A DNA stretch of 64,000 bases from Cladorhizidae sp. MBARI D1340-BT2 (GCA_028752905.1 JAQNBH010000011.1:35434624-35498623), one strand, 5' to 3'. Shown: positions 1 to 10,035, numbered from the stretch's first letter. A program made the numbers and translations. Notes: generated from the sequence alone by a model not told the origin.

Positions 1-360
1 TATGAAGCCTATTCAAGGGACATGGACTTGACATGATGCCACACAACGATCTTGTCCTCCTGTTGAAAGAACAGGGAGTATGACCTGAAGCCATCTGTTA
101 TTGTATAAAGGTACAAGTTCAACACCCGCATTCAGAATGCTGTGAATGATCTATGAGAGTTGACTGAATACTGCACCTATGCAACATCTCTGAAGGAGAT
201 GCTCAGGAATTGGTTGGTGTGTGGTATTAAATATGATTGAATTCAGAAGAAACTCTTGGCTGTAAAGGACCTTACGCACAATAAAGCATAACATCTCGCC
301 TTGACTTATCGAAATGGAAGAGTGAGATTCCAAGCATCTCAGGAGTCAGAGGACAACTAG
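1..360 (+). pseudogene. gypsy-A Gag remnant (U1, 5' part outside window)
   Basis: Plus-strand translation, reading through stops, resembles the Gag of K02A2.6/mag-like Ty3/gypsy elements: a block around the words SLKEMLRNWLVCGI, then a run like IQKKLLAVKDLT (roughly 190-280). Scattered in-frame stops and frame changes make it a pseudogene. No Gag zinc knuckle is visible. The family call rests on recalled motif shape. Confidence 0.7.
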
Positions 361-441
361 CTTCCATATCTGCAGGTAACAGTGGAATCACTATCAGTTT
401 CATAGAACCAAAGGCATGACTTCTCAAATGTAGGAACACCG

Positions 442-524
442 AATTACTATTGTGTAGCTAATAATGTTGATTCAGATGAAAAGAAGCATTCGATCTTACT
501 TTCAAATTGTAGATGTCTTACCTT
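442..524 (+). repeat. 83-bp duplication of the gypsy-A Gag start (U1)
   Basis: This segment repeats, with few changes, the segment near the start of gypsy-A Gag (for example 34634-34716). In every unit it lies about 530 bp downstream of the first copy, on the far side of the Gag remnant. It marks an internal rearrangement of gypsy-A that predates amplification. Second copies in the other units: 17817-17897, 35166-35248 and about 52333-52415. Confidence 0.85.
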
Positions 525-762
525 CGCTACAGACATGGAGTTCAGTACTTTAAACTGAGGTTGAAGAGAACCACAGTATAGTCAATTCAGGCTCATCTCT
601 CAAAGTTCCCAGCAGAACTGCTCATGGGATGATGTCTTCACTCCAGGATTACGCTGATAAGTCTCAGAAGGTCAAGGTACAGAAGTTAAAATAGAAATTG
701 TGCCAATAATACTCAACCTCTATGCATGTCTATAGCTGCAGATTCTGTCTACTCTAAGAACT

Positions 763-1050
763 TTGCCTAAGCTTCGCCACATCGGTTACCAGGGAAAAAT
801 GTTAAAACTATCAAGTGGAGTTACAGACATGAACAGTTTACGGACACGAAGTGTGTCAAAGTCACTCGATGGAAGAGTTTCTGTCCAAGAGATGCCTGAA
901 AACAGCCAGCTCACTGATCTGGCTGACCCACTCATCACTCTACCTGATATACCTCCTGATCTAACTATTTCACCACCATCTCCATTACCTCATTTACCCT
1001 CAACTGCACCTTCAAGGAACATGCATCAGTCAGTTCCAAAAAGGCAATAG
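763..1050 (+). pseudogene. Proline-rich tail of gypsy-A Pol (U1)
   Basis: Open for 96 codons but without a convincing start. The C-terminal third is rich in Pro, Leu and Ser and ends in a basic segment. After a stop, the same frame gives a PDYYK-like motif. Proline-rich stretches followed by such a motif are common at the C-terminus of gypsy integrases. The 3' LTR begins about 60 bp downstream after a purine-rich run, which supports the placement. Protease, reverse transcriptase and the integrase core are missing, so the element has a large internal deletion. Confidence 0.5.
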
Positions 1051-1109
1051 CCAGACTACTACAAATAAAGCCTATGGCTTGTAAACTCACAAGGGGAAGA
1101 GAGAGAAAC

Positions 1110-1243
1110 TACTTAACACTTATTATTATTGATTACATCACCAGTATAAATTCTTATGGTATGTGACTATTGGCCATGTTTTATAACCCTTCACCTAATA
1201 ATCTTTGAGACTTCTATGATTGATAAAAAGAGTTAATATTATA
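1110..1243 (+). repeat. gypsy-A 3' LTR (U1)
   Basis: Aligns with the 5' LTR at 17079-17215 through shared blocks such as CCAGTATAAATTCTT and TTTGAGACTTCTAT. It is preceded by the purine-rich AAGGGGAAGAGAGAGAAA, the expected polypurine tract. U1 keeps about 26 bp near 1153-1178 that the 3' LTRs of U2-U4 lack. The LTR is only about 135 bp. Confidence 0.75.
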
Positions 1244-2142
1244 GCCGATATGTTTAGCAATAGTTGGATGTCATTTAGTTTCTGTATATATATGAACTCG
1301 ATTGGAAGAAGGTGTTATAGCAATAAAAATGATTTTGTATACAGTGTGAGTAATTATTGCGAATTACATCACTAAGAACATAGTCTCTGTGCATCACCAG
1401 TAAGTATGGCTACTGCACAATGAATAACATTTGAATAACATATTTTGTGACTTTTTGTGCAAACAAAAATTTAGCTAGCTCTACATCTGCAAGCAAAAGT
1501 TGGCTGTATTGGAACTAATGATTGTATTCTACTTACAAGCAAGAAGTAGGCAAAATGTTGAAAAGTACACTGCCCAATGACTGATATCCATTATCATCCA
1601 CGTTTGCTTAGTGTTTTCAGAAAGGACGTTCCCATGGAATGATCGCAAGTATGCTGTTGTCATAGCATGTCACCAAATAAATATGGCCGCTATACGACCT
1701 TTTTTTTTTTACTCCCCGATCCCCCCTCCCCCATGTTGCTTGCCTTTTATTGTTCCCCCAGATAATGGTTATTTTATCCCCTAACAACTGCTCGCAGCAG
1801 CAGATGTCCGACAATTGTTGGAGTGCTGATTTAGGGAAAGCGTTGAGTGGTGAGTTGGAGGGACTTCTTGGGAGTTTTGAGAGACTCTTCTGGTCCTGAC
1901 TCCATGTTCTCTTTCTTTGTTGGGTTTTTTTTTTGCTTTTTGTGTTTTTTGGATTTTTAAAAATAATATATCATGAAAATGCATTCAAAAGATACACAAA
2001 TAGCATGGTCTACTAATGTTAAGATATCCTGGTTGTGATGACAAGAACAAAGGTGCAATGTAGTGTTTGAAAGTGATGAGTGTAATAGCATATCTACAAT
2101 AGGGTGTCCTGGGCGCACCCGTATTGACTTAAGAATGAACGT
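1244..2142. other. Unrecognised region between gypsy-A and hAT (U1)
   Basis: No convincing coding sequence on either strand. It contains a T run followed by C-rich DNA near 1700-1735 and another T-rich stretch near 1920-1960. The missing 5' end of the hAT element would be expected here, but no match to the right terminal repeat was found. Confidence 0.6.
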
Positions 2143-4541
2143 GCAACACAGCTAACCATCAAAAAGAACAAAGATAAATTGAGGTCCAATTTGATGCCTA
2201 TCCTCTTTTGTGCCCGTAAGGTTTAGCTCTCCATGGCAAGAGAGACCATGGAGATGTCTTGTCAACTGGAGAGAATGCCTCCAGTGGAGTTTTTCGTGAC
2301 TTCTACATTTGCTTGTGGCCTCGGGAAATAAGCATTTGGAAGACCAGCTGACACTTGCAAAGAATAATGCCACCTACCTGTAACCAATGGTACAAAATGA
2401 AATCCTTCAGTGTCTTTGCATGGAAGAAACTATAATCAAGGATATCAGGACGCAGGACATTGGTCCTAAATACTCCGTAATGGCCGATGAAGTGACCAAT
2501 TGGGAGCAACTTGGTAATTCTTATAGTTCACTGTATTTATTATAATGCACTTAATACTTAGAATTAACTTGTTCGTTGTAGGCATCGCTGTTCGCTACCT
2601 GAATGCAAATGATAATCCAGTGTAGAGACTTTTAGGCTTCCACAAATGTGAAAACATCACCGGCAAGGCCATCAGCAGTGCTATCATGGCATTCTTGGAT
2701 GCCAAAGGCCTGGACATATCAGACATGCGAGGTCAGAATTATGATGTGGCAGGTATTTATTAGCATTTATTATTTTGCATGTTTCTGTATCTTACAGCCG
2801 GAGCCTGTAGGTGTTCTGCAAGGATTTCTGCGATCAATCCGAAAGCACCATATATACACTGTGCAAGCTATGACTTGAATTTGACTCTGTGCTATGCTGC
2901 AAAGTCTCCAACTGTGTATATAATGATGGAGAACTTAGCTTTTATCGGGAGATTCTTCAATAACTCACCTAAATGGTACCACGTTCACTATTTTAATACA
3001 TGTTGCGTGTCATCCCAGTTATCATCCTTCATTTTTGGCCATTGCTTTTCAGTGACAGAGCTTTAGAGGCGAAGTGAGGGACTTTAACACCAGGCAGCCT
3101 AAAGAATCCCAAATCAAAAAAACCAAACTGAAGTCTCTCTGCCAGACCCGATGGGTGGAAAAGCACCAGATATTCATGTTATGAAAATTTAACTTCTCAT
3201 ATTCAATAATGATTACCTATGCCCGATTTTTTTCTGAACAATAATATTGCTAGTAATGATGACAAGTGAAAATCAACATGATAATTTGACAGTGACCAGT
3301 AATATATGTGATATATGGAATACTTTTTTTAGGATGTGCATGAAATGTATGAGCCACTGTTGAACTGTTTGGAAAACATTATGTATAGCTGGAACATCTG
3401 TATGGGATAGAGAAACTCTAAGCAAAGCACATGGCCATGTTTCAAAACTTACCAGTTCTGACTTCATTGCTGCCTTCGAGGCTGTGCGATATTGTTTTTT
3501 GTGAGTTAATGTAACATCCTACCTAAGTAATGCATTTCACAGATTACAAACACAAGTTTTACTAAAAAGTATAGCTTAAGTAATTATATCCCCTTGACAT
3601 ACTTTCAAGTACCTTTCAAAAGAAGTTTATATTATTCCTCTTAAACTTTTTGCTTTTTGATATACACATGACATCCAAGATGTTGCAGGGTTCTTCATTG
3701 GACATATTATCTGCATATGAAGAAGTAATGAAGAAGAAATCGCAGCTAGAGAAGATTTTATGTGTGTGAGATCACCTTCAATCAAAAAGTCTAATGCCAC
3801 ATAGTCGTCAAAGCAAATATCAGCAACAAAGATATCTGCAAGCCCCGAGTATGTGGACGGCAAACACAGCACCAAAACTATAAGGCATCAACAGCAGAGA
3901 TATATTATAGGGTATCAGTGTTTCAGCCTATCTGACTGATATAATTGCAGAGTTAGATGAAAGCTACAAATACAAATACACTGCTTTGTTATAAAAAAAA
4001 AGGGGTTTAAATCATTTATTTCAGGCTTAGTACGATTTCTAAGATTTCTACACTTGGTTTGACTCTCCTACCACAGAACATGGAAAATTGGCTGGATGAA
4101 GGAGCTGTGGCTAGTCTGGTCACCCATTATGCTGATGATCTGCCCGATCCTTCGACCTTCGCTGAAGAAGTGGAGCACTGGAGGTTGTTGTGGGATAATG
4201 AGTGGGATAATGAGTCACTTAAGCCAAGCAGCATAGAAGGTTCCCTCAAATCTGGCAGTCTCCAGCTTAGGAAGACGTACTATCCTAACATTGTCCGGAT
4301 ACTTAAGCTGCTGCTGCTGCTCCTGGTAACCTCAGCCTCTGTGGAGTGGGCAAATTCTGCTTTAGGATTTGTCAAGTCTGCAAGAAGAAATTCTATTACA
4401 GAGGATCACCTTAATGCCCTTCTTCTGCTCTTTTGCCACAAAGATATTTCCAGTGTCTTAAATATTGACAACATTATAAACAGATTTTCTAGGCTTAAGC
4501 CGAGAAGAATGTTGCTGCTCAATCCACTTTGTGGTGATTAG
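2143..4541 (+). pseudogene. hAT transposase pseudogene, ZMYM1-like type (U1)
   Basis: Translating across stops and short introns recovers conserved hAT blocks in order: RSNLMPILFC (2169-2210) then LALHGKRDHG; SGNKHLEDQLTLAKNNATYL (about 2310-2370) leading to MADEVTN; LDISDMRGQNYDVA (2710-2752), equivalent to the family RGQ-YD motif; INPKAPYIHCASYDLNL (2834-2884); LKSLCQTRWVEKH (3129-3170), the family TRW motif; LQGSSLDILSAYEEV (3685-3730); and the C-terminal dimerisation domain. Introns with GT-AG ends fit at 2514-2581, 2753-2797 and 2976-3052. Several stops and frame changes show it is dead. Confidence 0.85.
4025..4541 (+). CDS. Last hAT exon: C-terminal dimerisation domain (U1)
   Basis: Continuous open frame from a 3' splice site (TTATTTCAG ending at 4024) to a TAG stop at 4539-4541. 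There is no genuine ATG start because this is an internal-to-terminal exon. The domain sits at roughly residues 75-135 counted from 4059: YYPNIVRILKLLLLLL, then SASVEWANSALGFVKS, matching the hAT pattern in which Ser-Ala is followed by a conserved Ser-Leu pair. This domain mediates transposase dimerisation in hAT enzymes. The exon is intact and identical in length in all four units, but the upstream gene is broken. Confidence 0.8.
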
Positions 4542-4654
4542 TCATGTGATGTGTGTGTATTATATTTTTTACAAACTACTTGCATTGTCTTAAAATTTTA
4601 TTATTAAATTTAATTAGTATATATGGCAAAAACATACACTCACTTCCTTGAGAT

Positions 4655-4690
4655 AGCACCCCATCCCTCTAAATCCTGGTTACGCCATTG
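4655..4690 (+). repeat. Candidate right end (terminal inverted repeat) of the hAT element (U1)
   Basis: Read outward-in on the minus strand it begins CAATGGCGTAACCAGGATTT, which resembles the CAGTGGCGTAACCAGG-like ends of many invertebrate hAT transposons. It lies 150 bp past the transposase stop, exactly where the minus-strand LINE-1 C-terminal coding frame is cut. A matching left end was not found. Confidence 0.5.
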
Positions 4691-5573
4691 GAGTGAATGG
4701 TTCTCTAGGGTTTCTTGACTTAAGTTGTTCCATATGGTGACAGACCCAGGTACAAAATAAAACTTGAATGCCTGGTCTTAGCATACGGTTGATTCAACAG
4801 TGATATCGGTCCTGGGTTATTCTGCCTATTCAGTTTAACATGAATACATCTTGAGGAAATAGCAGCTGGCCTTTCGTAATTTTGAATGCCATAAATAACT
4901 TCAGAAATATTCTGAGAGAAGGGCTTCCAATTTTGATTAATAGGTCCTGATAGTTGCAGGCCAATTGTTTCGTACACATCTTGAGAGCAAACTTTTGGAC
5001 TTTCTCAAGTTCGCAACATCTCTGATGTGGTATGGGTCCCAAACAGGAGAAGCATATTCCAGATGCAGACGTACTAGGACATTGTACATCTCTAGCATGC
5101 TGGCGGCATATATACGATTATAGAAACTCCTATATAGTAGGCCAATTAGTTTCCTAGTTTTAGCACAAATACCATCTATATGTGCAGACGAAGATAGTTC
5201 TGAGGAGAGCAGCACACCAAGGTATTTGTAAGAATTTACTTCGTCCAGAGTTGTACCATTTAGAACAAGTTTGGAAGGCTGTAATGGTTTATTTTTCCTT
5301 GATATCATCATAGTCTTACACTTTGTTGGGTTAAAGATAAGATTATTACAACAGGCCCATTAGTTGATACGGTCAATGTCCATTTGTAGACTCGAGAAGT
5401 CATTAATTGTTCTGATTAGTTTGTAAAGCAGCATGTCATCAGCATAGAGATTTAAGGTGCTACCAGCAGAGAGAATAACGTCAGTTACATCGTCTATATA
5501 GATTAAAAAGAGCCCAATACTGAACTCTGTGGAACACCCGATAGTACCATGACATCCTGTGAAGAACCATCCA
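4691..5573 (-). pseudogene. LINE-1 reverse transcriptase, C-terminal half with frameshifts (U1)
   Basis: Continues the minus-strand reverse transcriptase after a frameshift near 5615. The second catalytic box, LYADDMLLY, is encoded at about 5435-5446 and is preceded by VLSGVPQ. An in-frame TAA lies at 5360-5362, followed by MMISRKNKPL, KYLGVLLSS and LEYASPVWDPYH, typical of the thumb and connector of jockey/CR1/L2-type elements. A further frame change near 5040 moves into ELEKVQKFALKMC. The extreme C-terminus is cut by the hAT end at 4690. Confidence 0.85.
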
Positions 5574-6788
5574 CTACCACATGTTGCTTCCTGTTACATA
5601 AGTAACTCTTATGAAGGCTATTGTGAGACTCTCCAAACCACAGTTTATCAGTTTATCAACGAGTGGCTGATGAGGGATTGAGTCAAATGCTTTTGTTAAG
5701 TCAAAAAATATGGTGCACACCTCCTGATCATATTCCAACATCTTAAGCCAATCATGTGTAACTGACAGTAAAGCAGTAACTGTTGATTTTCCATGTTGGA
5801 AACCCCATTGCTTGTCATATAGTGGGTGTAACAGTTCCAACTGGTCAGTGATGGACTGATGTATATGGTGCTCGAGCATCTTGCTAACTACTGACAAAAG
5901 TGAAATGGGTCGATAATTGGACCACTCATTTCCCTTGTTGGATTGGGGGATCGGAACAACAGAGGATATTTTCCAACATTGTGGGAAGCACCCTTGAGTA
6001 ATGGATAAGTTGAAAAGTTTAGTAAGAGATGGTGTAATGCTATATGCTGTTCCATTTAGTTTTGCTGATATTCCATCTGGACCATTTGCTTTTGTGGTGT
6101 CCAGTGACATTATCAAATGAAATACTTCCTCATCTGTGCACAGGAACTTGTCTGTGCAAGTGATACAATTTACACTATCATATACATTGTCAGACTGAGA
6201 TAAAGGAGGGATAGCTTGGTTGAAGCACTGTGAGAAAAATCTATTTAGCATATTGGCCTTATCTAAGTCAGAATTGCCAATTTCATCCTTATAATGGAGA
6301 GTGGGATGGCAGACTTTTTCTTGTTGAGATATTTTACCATCCTCCAGAGCCAGATATGCTGACTCAGCACTACATAGCAACCCTACAACTTCATTTCTAA
6401 GTTTCTTATTCTTGGACTTCTCATATTCCTGTTGAGTTCTCATCGCAGCTCTGAATGATGCATTTCTTTTCCGGATTAACCTAATGACATGGGTTGATAA
6501 CCAAGGAAAAATTTTCTTGCCACTGAAAGTCCGGTGAGGAATGCATGTAGACATGATTTCAGAAAATTTTGCAGACCAGTTAGCTGCAGAAAAATTAATG
6601 CCTCTTCCTCCTCCTAGTAAAGATTGATCAATTTTCAGTTGCTTCGAGCCACCGATAATGGGGTTTGCTTTCTTTGCATGTGGATTTCCACTAGATGTCC
6701 ATGAAGACCTGACATTCAGTAAGGGTGCATGTTCAAAGATTTTCCAGGTATAATCTGGTTGTGGCAAGAAGAACTTTTTTTTAGACAC
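5574..6788 (-). CDS. LINE-1 reverse transcriptase, N-terminal half (jockey/CR1 group, non-LTR) (U1)
   Basis: 404 open codons. Domains: an endonuclease-to-RT linker (about 1-180, with PWLSTHVIRLIRKRNASFRAA), then RT motifs KANGPDGIS (about 234), NYRPISLLSVVSKMLE (about 291) and FFDLTKAFDSIPH (about 362), which supplies the first catalytic Asp. The frame has no ATG at its 5' end and continues upstream through a TGA, so this is a fragment of a longer ORF2 rather than a complete gene. No apurinic endonuclease motif was recognised upstream. The enzyme would prime reverse transcription at chromosomal nicks, but the second catalytic box is in another frame. Confidence 0.9.
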   Translation of the reverse strand: MSKKKFFLPQPDYTWKIFEHAPLLNVRSSWTSSGNPHAKKANPIIGGSKQLKIDQSLLGGGRGINFSAANWSAKFSEIMSTCIPHRTFSGKKIFPWLSTHVIRLIRKRNASFRAAMRTQQEYEKSKNKKLRNEVVGLLCSAESAYLALEDGKISQQEKVCHPTLHYKDEIGNSDLDKANMLNRFFSQCFNQAIPPLSQSDNVYDSVNCITCTDKFLCTDEEVFHLIMSLDTTKANGPDGISAKLNGTAYSITPSLTKLFNLSITQGCFPQCWKISSVVPIPQSNKGNEWSNYRPISLLSVVSKMLEHHIHQSITDQLELLHPLYDKQWGFQHGKSTVTALLSVTHDWLKMLEYDQEVCTIFFDLTKAFDSIPHQPLVDKLINCGLESLTIAFIRVTYVTGSNMW

Positions 6789-7285
6789 TCATAGCCCGTC
6801 TAAGCTCACAATTGGCAGGATGGTTTGGATTGGTATTTGGTGTGACCATCTCAAGATGTTAATATCATGATGAGCCACCCATAATATACAGCTCCAAGTG
6901 TTTTTTGCAGAGGAAGCTTCGAGGAGTTATTTCTTTGCCGCTACAGATCTCCACAGTTTGCATGACATCGAACCAGTGAGGTTATTGGTGTGACTTACGC
7001 TTGACAGTAATTGGTCATGGCAAAGTGACATAGCTCGCTATGGTTTGCTGGTGGTGGTCTCCTGGGAAGGTGGACGAGTGCTTGCTTTCAAAAAGCTGTC
7101 CACAATGTGTGACTCACCAGAGGTGGGATAAGGACTCAGAGGAATATAATTAATAGTGGGAAGGCCAGAGGATACCTGCAATGCCAACTAGTCAGGATCC
7201 TCACCTGCCATAGAGATGCATGGGCCGAAGAGAATATGCACTCCATTCTCAAGATCACTTTTCATATCGGTACCATGTATCTGTT
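6789..7285 (-). pseudogene. Upstream extension of the LINE-1 frame (U1)
   Basis: The frame of the reverse transcriptase continues upstream with only a handful of stops in about 165 codons, including a Pro/Ser/Thr-rich part (PLSPYPTSGESHIVDSFLKA). It looks like decayed coding DNA of the same element. I do not recognise a domain in it and see no endonuclease catalytic motifs. Confidence 0.4.
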
Positions 7286-8616
7286 GTTATTTTAAGTTGT
7301 TATAAGTGATGGTGCTGCAAAGACAGTGACCCATATCAATGGAGTGAATGAAAACACAGGGCCTTATGGAAAAGAGCATACCATCATCAACATGAGTGCG
7401 TAGGACATTTCCAGAAGCATTTTGGCAAGCACTTTAGAATTTAAGGTCATGTAGCTATTTTCAACTTTTTTTTTGCTGTTAAGGTAACTCTATCAGGTTT
7501 TTGTTTCAAACTTTTTATGTCATCTGAAAGAACTATGCAAGAGCGCATCCATGCAAGCCCTGAAAGAGATAAAGTTGCCACCAAACCTACACAGATTGCA
7601 CTAGTTCCCTTGGCACGATTGAAGATCAAGACGTAAATAAAAGAAGAAAAGATAAAAAATCTTGCTTAGACATGCATTAAAAAGTTGTAAATATACCACA
7701 ACTTCAAGATCATGTAAATTTTGATCTTTTGGGGGGCTGTGAAGATAACTCCATCATGTTTCACTTTTATCTCAAACATTTTATGTCATCCAAAAGCCAT
7801 TGCTTTTCTCTATGCAATCTAAAACTTACCATTATATGGTAATATACAAGCACTGGAAACCAGGTGATTTTTTTATTTATTAATTGACATCCTACTATCC
7901 AAGTGACCACTTAGTAATCACAAATCTAGAGTTTTATTGCATAGAGCTGTTAACAAGCTACCACCCACAAATGTTCGAAGTTTATACGAGTGTTATATGG
8001 TCAGTGATCCATGCAGTAAGTAAAATATAGGACCTCCACTACTTTGCATGACCCTGACTCAAAAGTGCACATAACTCCTAACATTTTAAGCATGTATTAA
8101 GCACAGATATAGCTATCTTCTAACTTAACAAATCATGATAAGAAAGTTATGGTGGTACTTCCACAAAAAAGAAGCTATTCCTCTTTTTAGGATTAAGGTG
8201 TGTATTTTTGGAAATAGAAATAACCAAAGATGGGTTAGAAGATACAAATGTGAGTTTTAGCCAATGTATGAACTAACATTTTGACCATTTTGAAATACCA
8301 GTAACGTCACTGTTTATTGTAAGTATATCCTTGGCTTGTTTTCTATATAAGGATTTGTTTTCTATATAAGAACTTGTATGATTACACTCAGCTGACATAT
8401 AAATCAGCTTTTTGCTTTTGAAGCCGGCAACGGATTTTTCCTGATGAACACCGAAATATTTTAGTTGAAGTATTTGCTTAAAAAAACAAAAAGCTGATTT
8501 ACAGATAAATTTTTAATATAATACGATTCTGGTGTCATCTAACCACAGCTAATTGGCGCTATTTCTATATAGTGGTATCTTATCATCTGGTGCTTATTTT
8601 TCCCCTGCATGCTTAC
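7286..8616. other. Unrecognised region with diverged direct repeats (U1)
   Basis: No gene recognised. Two diverged direct repeats lie at 7445-7530 and 7709-7797; both contain a variant of CATTTTATGTCATC preceded by a T/G-rich block. A T-rich half-repeat TTTTCTATATAAG occurs twice in tandem at about 8339-8370. Because it follows the Ig exon on the minus strand, it could be intron or 3' flank of the host gene. Confidence 0.5.
8400..8501. repeat. Short inverted repeat, 15-bp perfect arms (U1)
   Basis: Arms TAAATCAGCTTTTTG (8400-8414) and CAAAAAGCTGATTTA (8487-8501) are perfect reverse complements separated by 72 bp. This may be the core of a small foldback or MITE-like element. No target duplication was identified. 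The same structure is at 25758-25858, 43105-43206 and 60272-60373. Confidence 0.8.
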
Positions 8617-8934
8617 CAACTGCATAATATTTCAAACTACCTTCAGGAATGACTTGAAATTGGCACCTTTCATAAACACCTGTTCCAATTGCATAACCAC
8701 AAAAGTAATTACCAGCATTTGCTGGGTGGAAATTCCTGAAGAGAAGTCTTGTATTTCCATCTCTTGAAGCATTAATTCCATAAGTTGTGCAGTTGCATAC
8801 TCCTGGGAGTAAATTACTAACCGCGTTGTAATCCTTGAACCAAGTAATATGACCACCATTTTTTCTTTGACACTTAACTTCATAGCTGCCTCCTAGTGGT
8901 ATTTTAACAACAGGTAGAGGAACTACACTAAAAC
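8617..8934 (-). CDS. Immunoglobulin-like domain exon, phase 1-1 (U1)
   Basis: One complete internal exon of 318 nt: 2 nt, 105 codons and 1 nt. The 3' splice site is TTTTCACATTCAG (AG at 8935-8936 on the minus strand) and the 5' site is G/GTAAGC (8611-8616). The product has the Ig signature: Cys21 in VKC, Trp31 in ITWF, and a motif near residues 63-78 ending NAGNYFC (Cys78). The two canonical cysteines are 57 residues apart. Three extra cysteines, a C-x-C at 46/48 and Cys90, suggest additional disulfides. Phase 1-1 boundaries are typical of shuffled Ig exons. It is probably part of a receptor or secreted Ig protein; signal peptide, transmembrane and other exons were not found. It is the only likely host coding sequence in the unit. 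Confidence 0.8.
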
Positions 8935-9640
8935 CTGAATGTGAAAATGTAGAGGAAAGATAAAATCAAGATGGGAAGGAAGAGAATGAAGAAGGGAAGA
9001 TGGGCATGGAAAGTATCAAATCATGTTCCAGGTAAAATTGGATGTCGAGTGAAGGCATGTGGCAATGTATGGGTAGAAACAAGGTTATAGAGCAGTTCAT
9101 ACATGCTTATGTGGGGACAATTTATGCTCCATGTAATGAACCTATGTGTATACACATGTTTGAGGTAAGTCTAGCTCTCCTAAGTTCCAAAGTTTCTACG
9201 GCATGTTTTCTTCTTTCTAACTCACCATTTTCATTTTACTTGGTTTGTTGCACTGGGCCATCTGCAGTTATGATGTTGCTGTTCATACCCACACCCATGG
9301 AGGCCATTTATTGCTTCATGTGTTGAATGTATGTGCACCTGAGGCCAGATCTTTTTTCAATTTTTGGTACATATTTGATCAACCCTTTAGCATAAAATTA
9401 GACTGTATTTTGTTTTTTATCCTTTTTTTGGAGATAAAATTTAACTTTTTAGCTTCACTGCATTTTAAAGTTATGCTAATCTGAGTTTCAGAGCAGTACC
9501 TACCACCCTTCTTCATATTTTTTTATAATAACATTATGCTTATCTGCACGCTCTCATTTTGTCTAAGTGATGCTTAATATTACACTTTATTTAGCTCCTT
9601 CTATCCATTCCAAATCCTTGAATCACAACTGAGAGGTATG
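8935..9640. other. Unrecognised region upstream of the Ig exon (U1)
   Basis: No convincing coding match. The plus strand has a short open stretch at 9042-9153 ending in GAG/GTAAGT, a good splice-donor match, but the encoded peptide is not recognisable. On the minus strand this would be intron upstream of the Ig exon. Confidence 0.45.
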
Positions 9641-9960
9641 TATGAAGTGATGAAAAGGGAGAAGAAAACATCATATACTTGGCTTTCTTGGATGTCAGCA
9701 AGGCTTATGATAGTGTGTGGAGGGAGGGAATGTGGCATAATATGAGGCAGTATGGTGTAGAAGAGAATTTTGTGAGGGTGTGTGAGTGGTTGTATAGTGG
9801 GGTAATGACAAGGACTGTAGGGGTACCCTTTGTCTCCACTACTGTTAAAATAGAGCTAATTGATATATTGGAGGAGTTAGGAACTCGTTTATATAATAAG
9901 TGAAGGGGATGTTGTTGTGAGAACTCATGGATGCAGAAGACTTTGGGATGGTTATAAGCT
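9641..9960 (+). pseudogene. LINE-2 reverse transcriptase fragment (U1)
   Basis: Encodes LAFLDVSKAYDSVWREGMWH, the first catalytic box of a non-LTR reverse transcriptase of a lineage distinct from LINE-1, followed by RQYGVEENFVRVCEWLYSGV. The frame closes at 9903 after ELIDILEELGTRLYNK. The segment between the first catalytic region and this helix is shortened and no YADD box is present, so the catalytic core is deleted. The frame is intact in U1 and U2 but carries a stop in U3 and U4. Confidence 0.8.
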
Positions 9961-10035
9961 ATGTTGAATATGATGGAGGTAAATATATTAAGGTAGTAAT
10001 AGTAGGAAGGGCAAAGTTATTGTTGACTCTCAACA

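Noticed and set aside
1617..1984. Minus-strand short frames in the region before hAT
   Set aside because: Frames change between units through single-base differences in the T-rich stretch, as expected of non-coding DNA.
8440..8456. Second CTGATGA...GAAA pair on the plus strand as a hammerhead
   Set aside because: Only five bases separate the two boxes, too few for stem II, and U2 has lost the CTGATGA (CTGGTGA).
8632..8883. 83-codon minus-strand frame starting MKLSVKEKMVV
   Set aside because: It is the wrong frame of the Ig exon. The overlapping frame shows the Ig motif and matches the splice sites; this one has no family resemblance.
9042..9326. 94-codon plus-strand frame starting MSSEGMWQ
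   Set aside because: It is broken by a one-base insertion in U2 and has no family resemblance.
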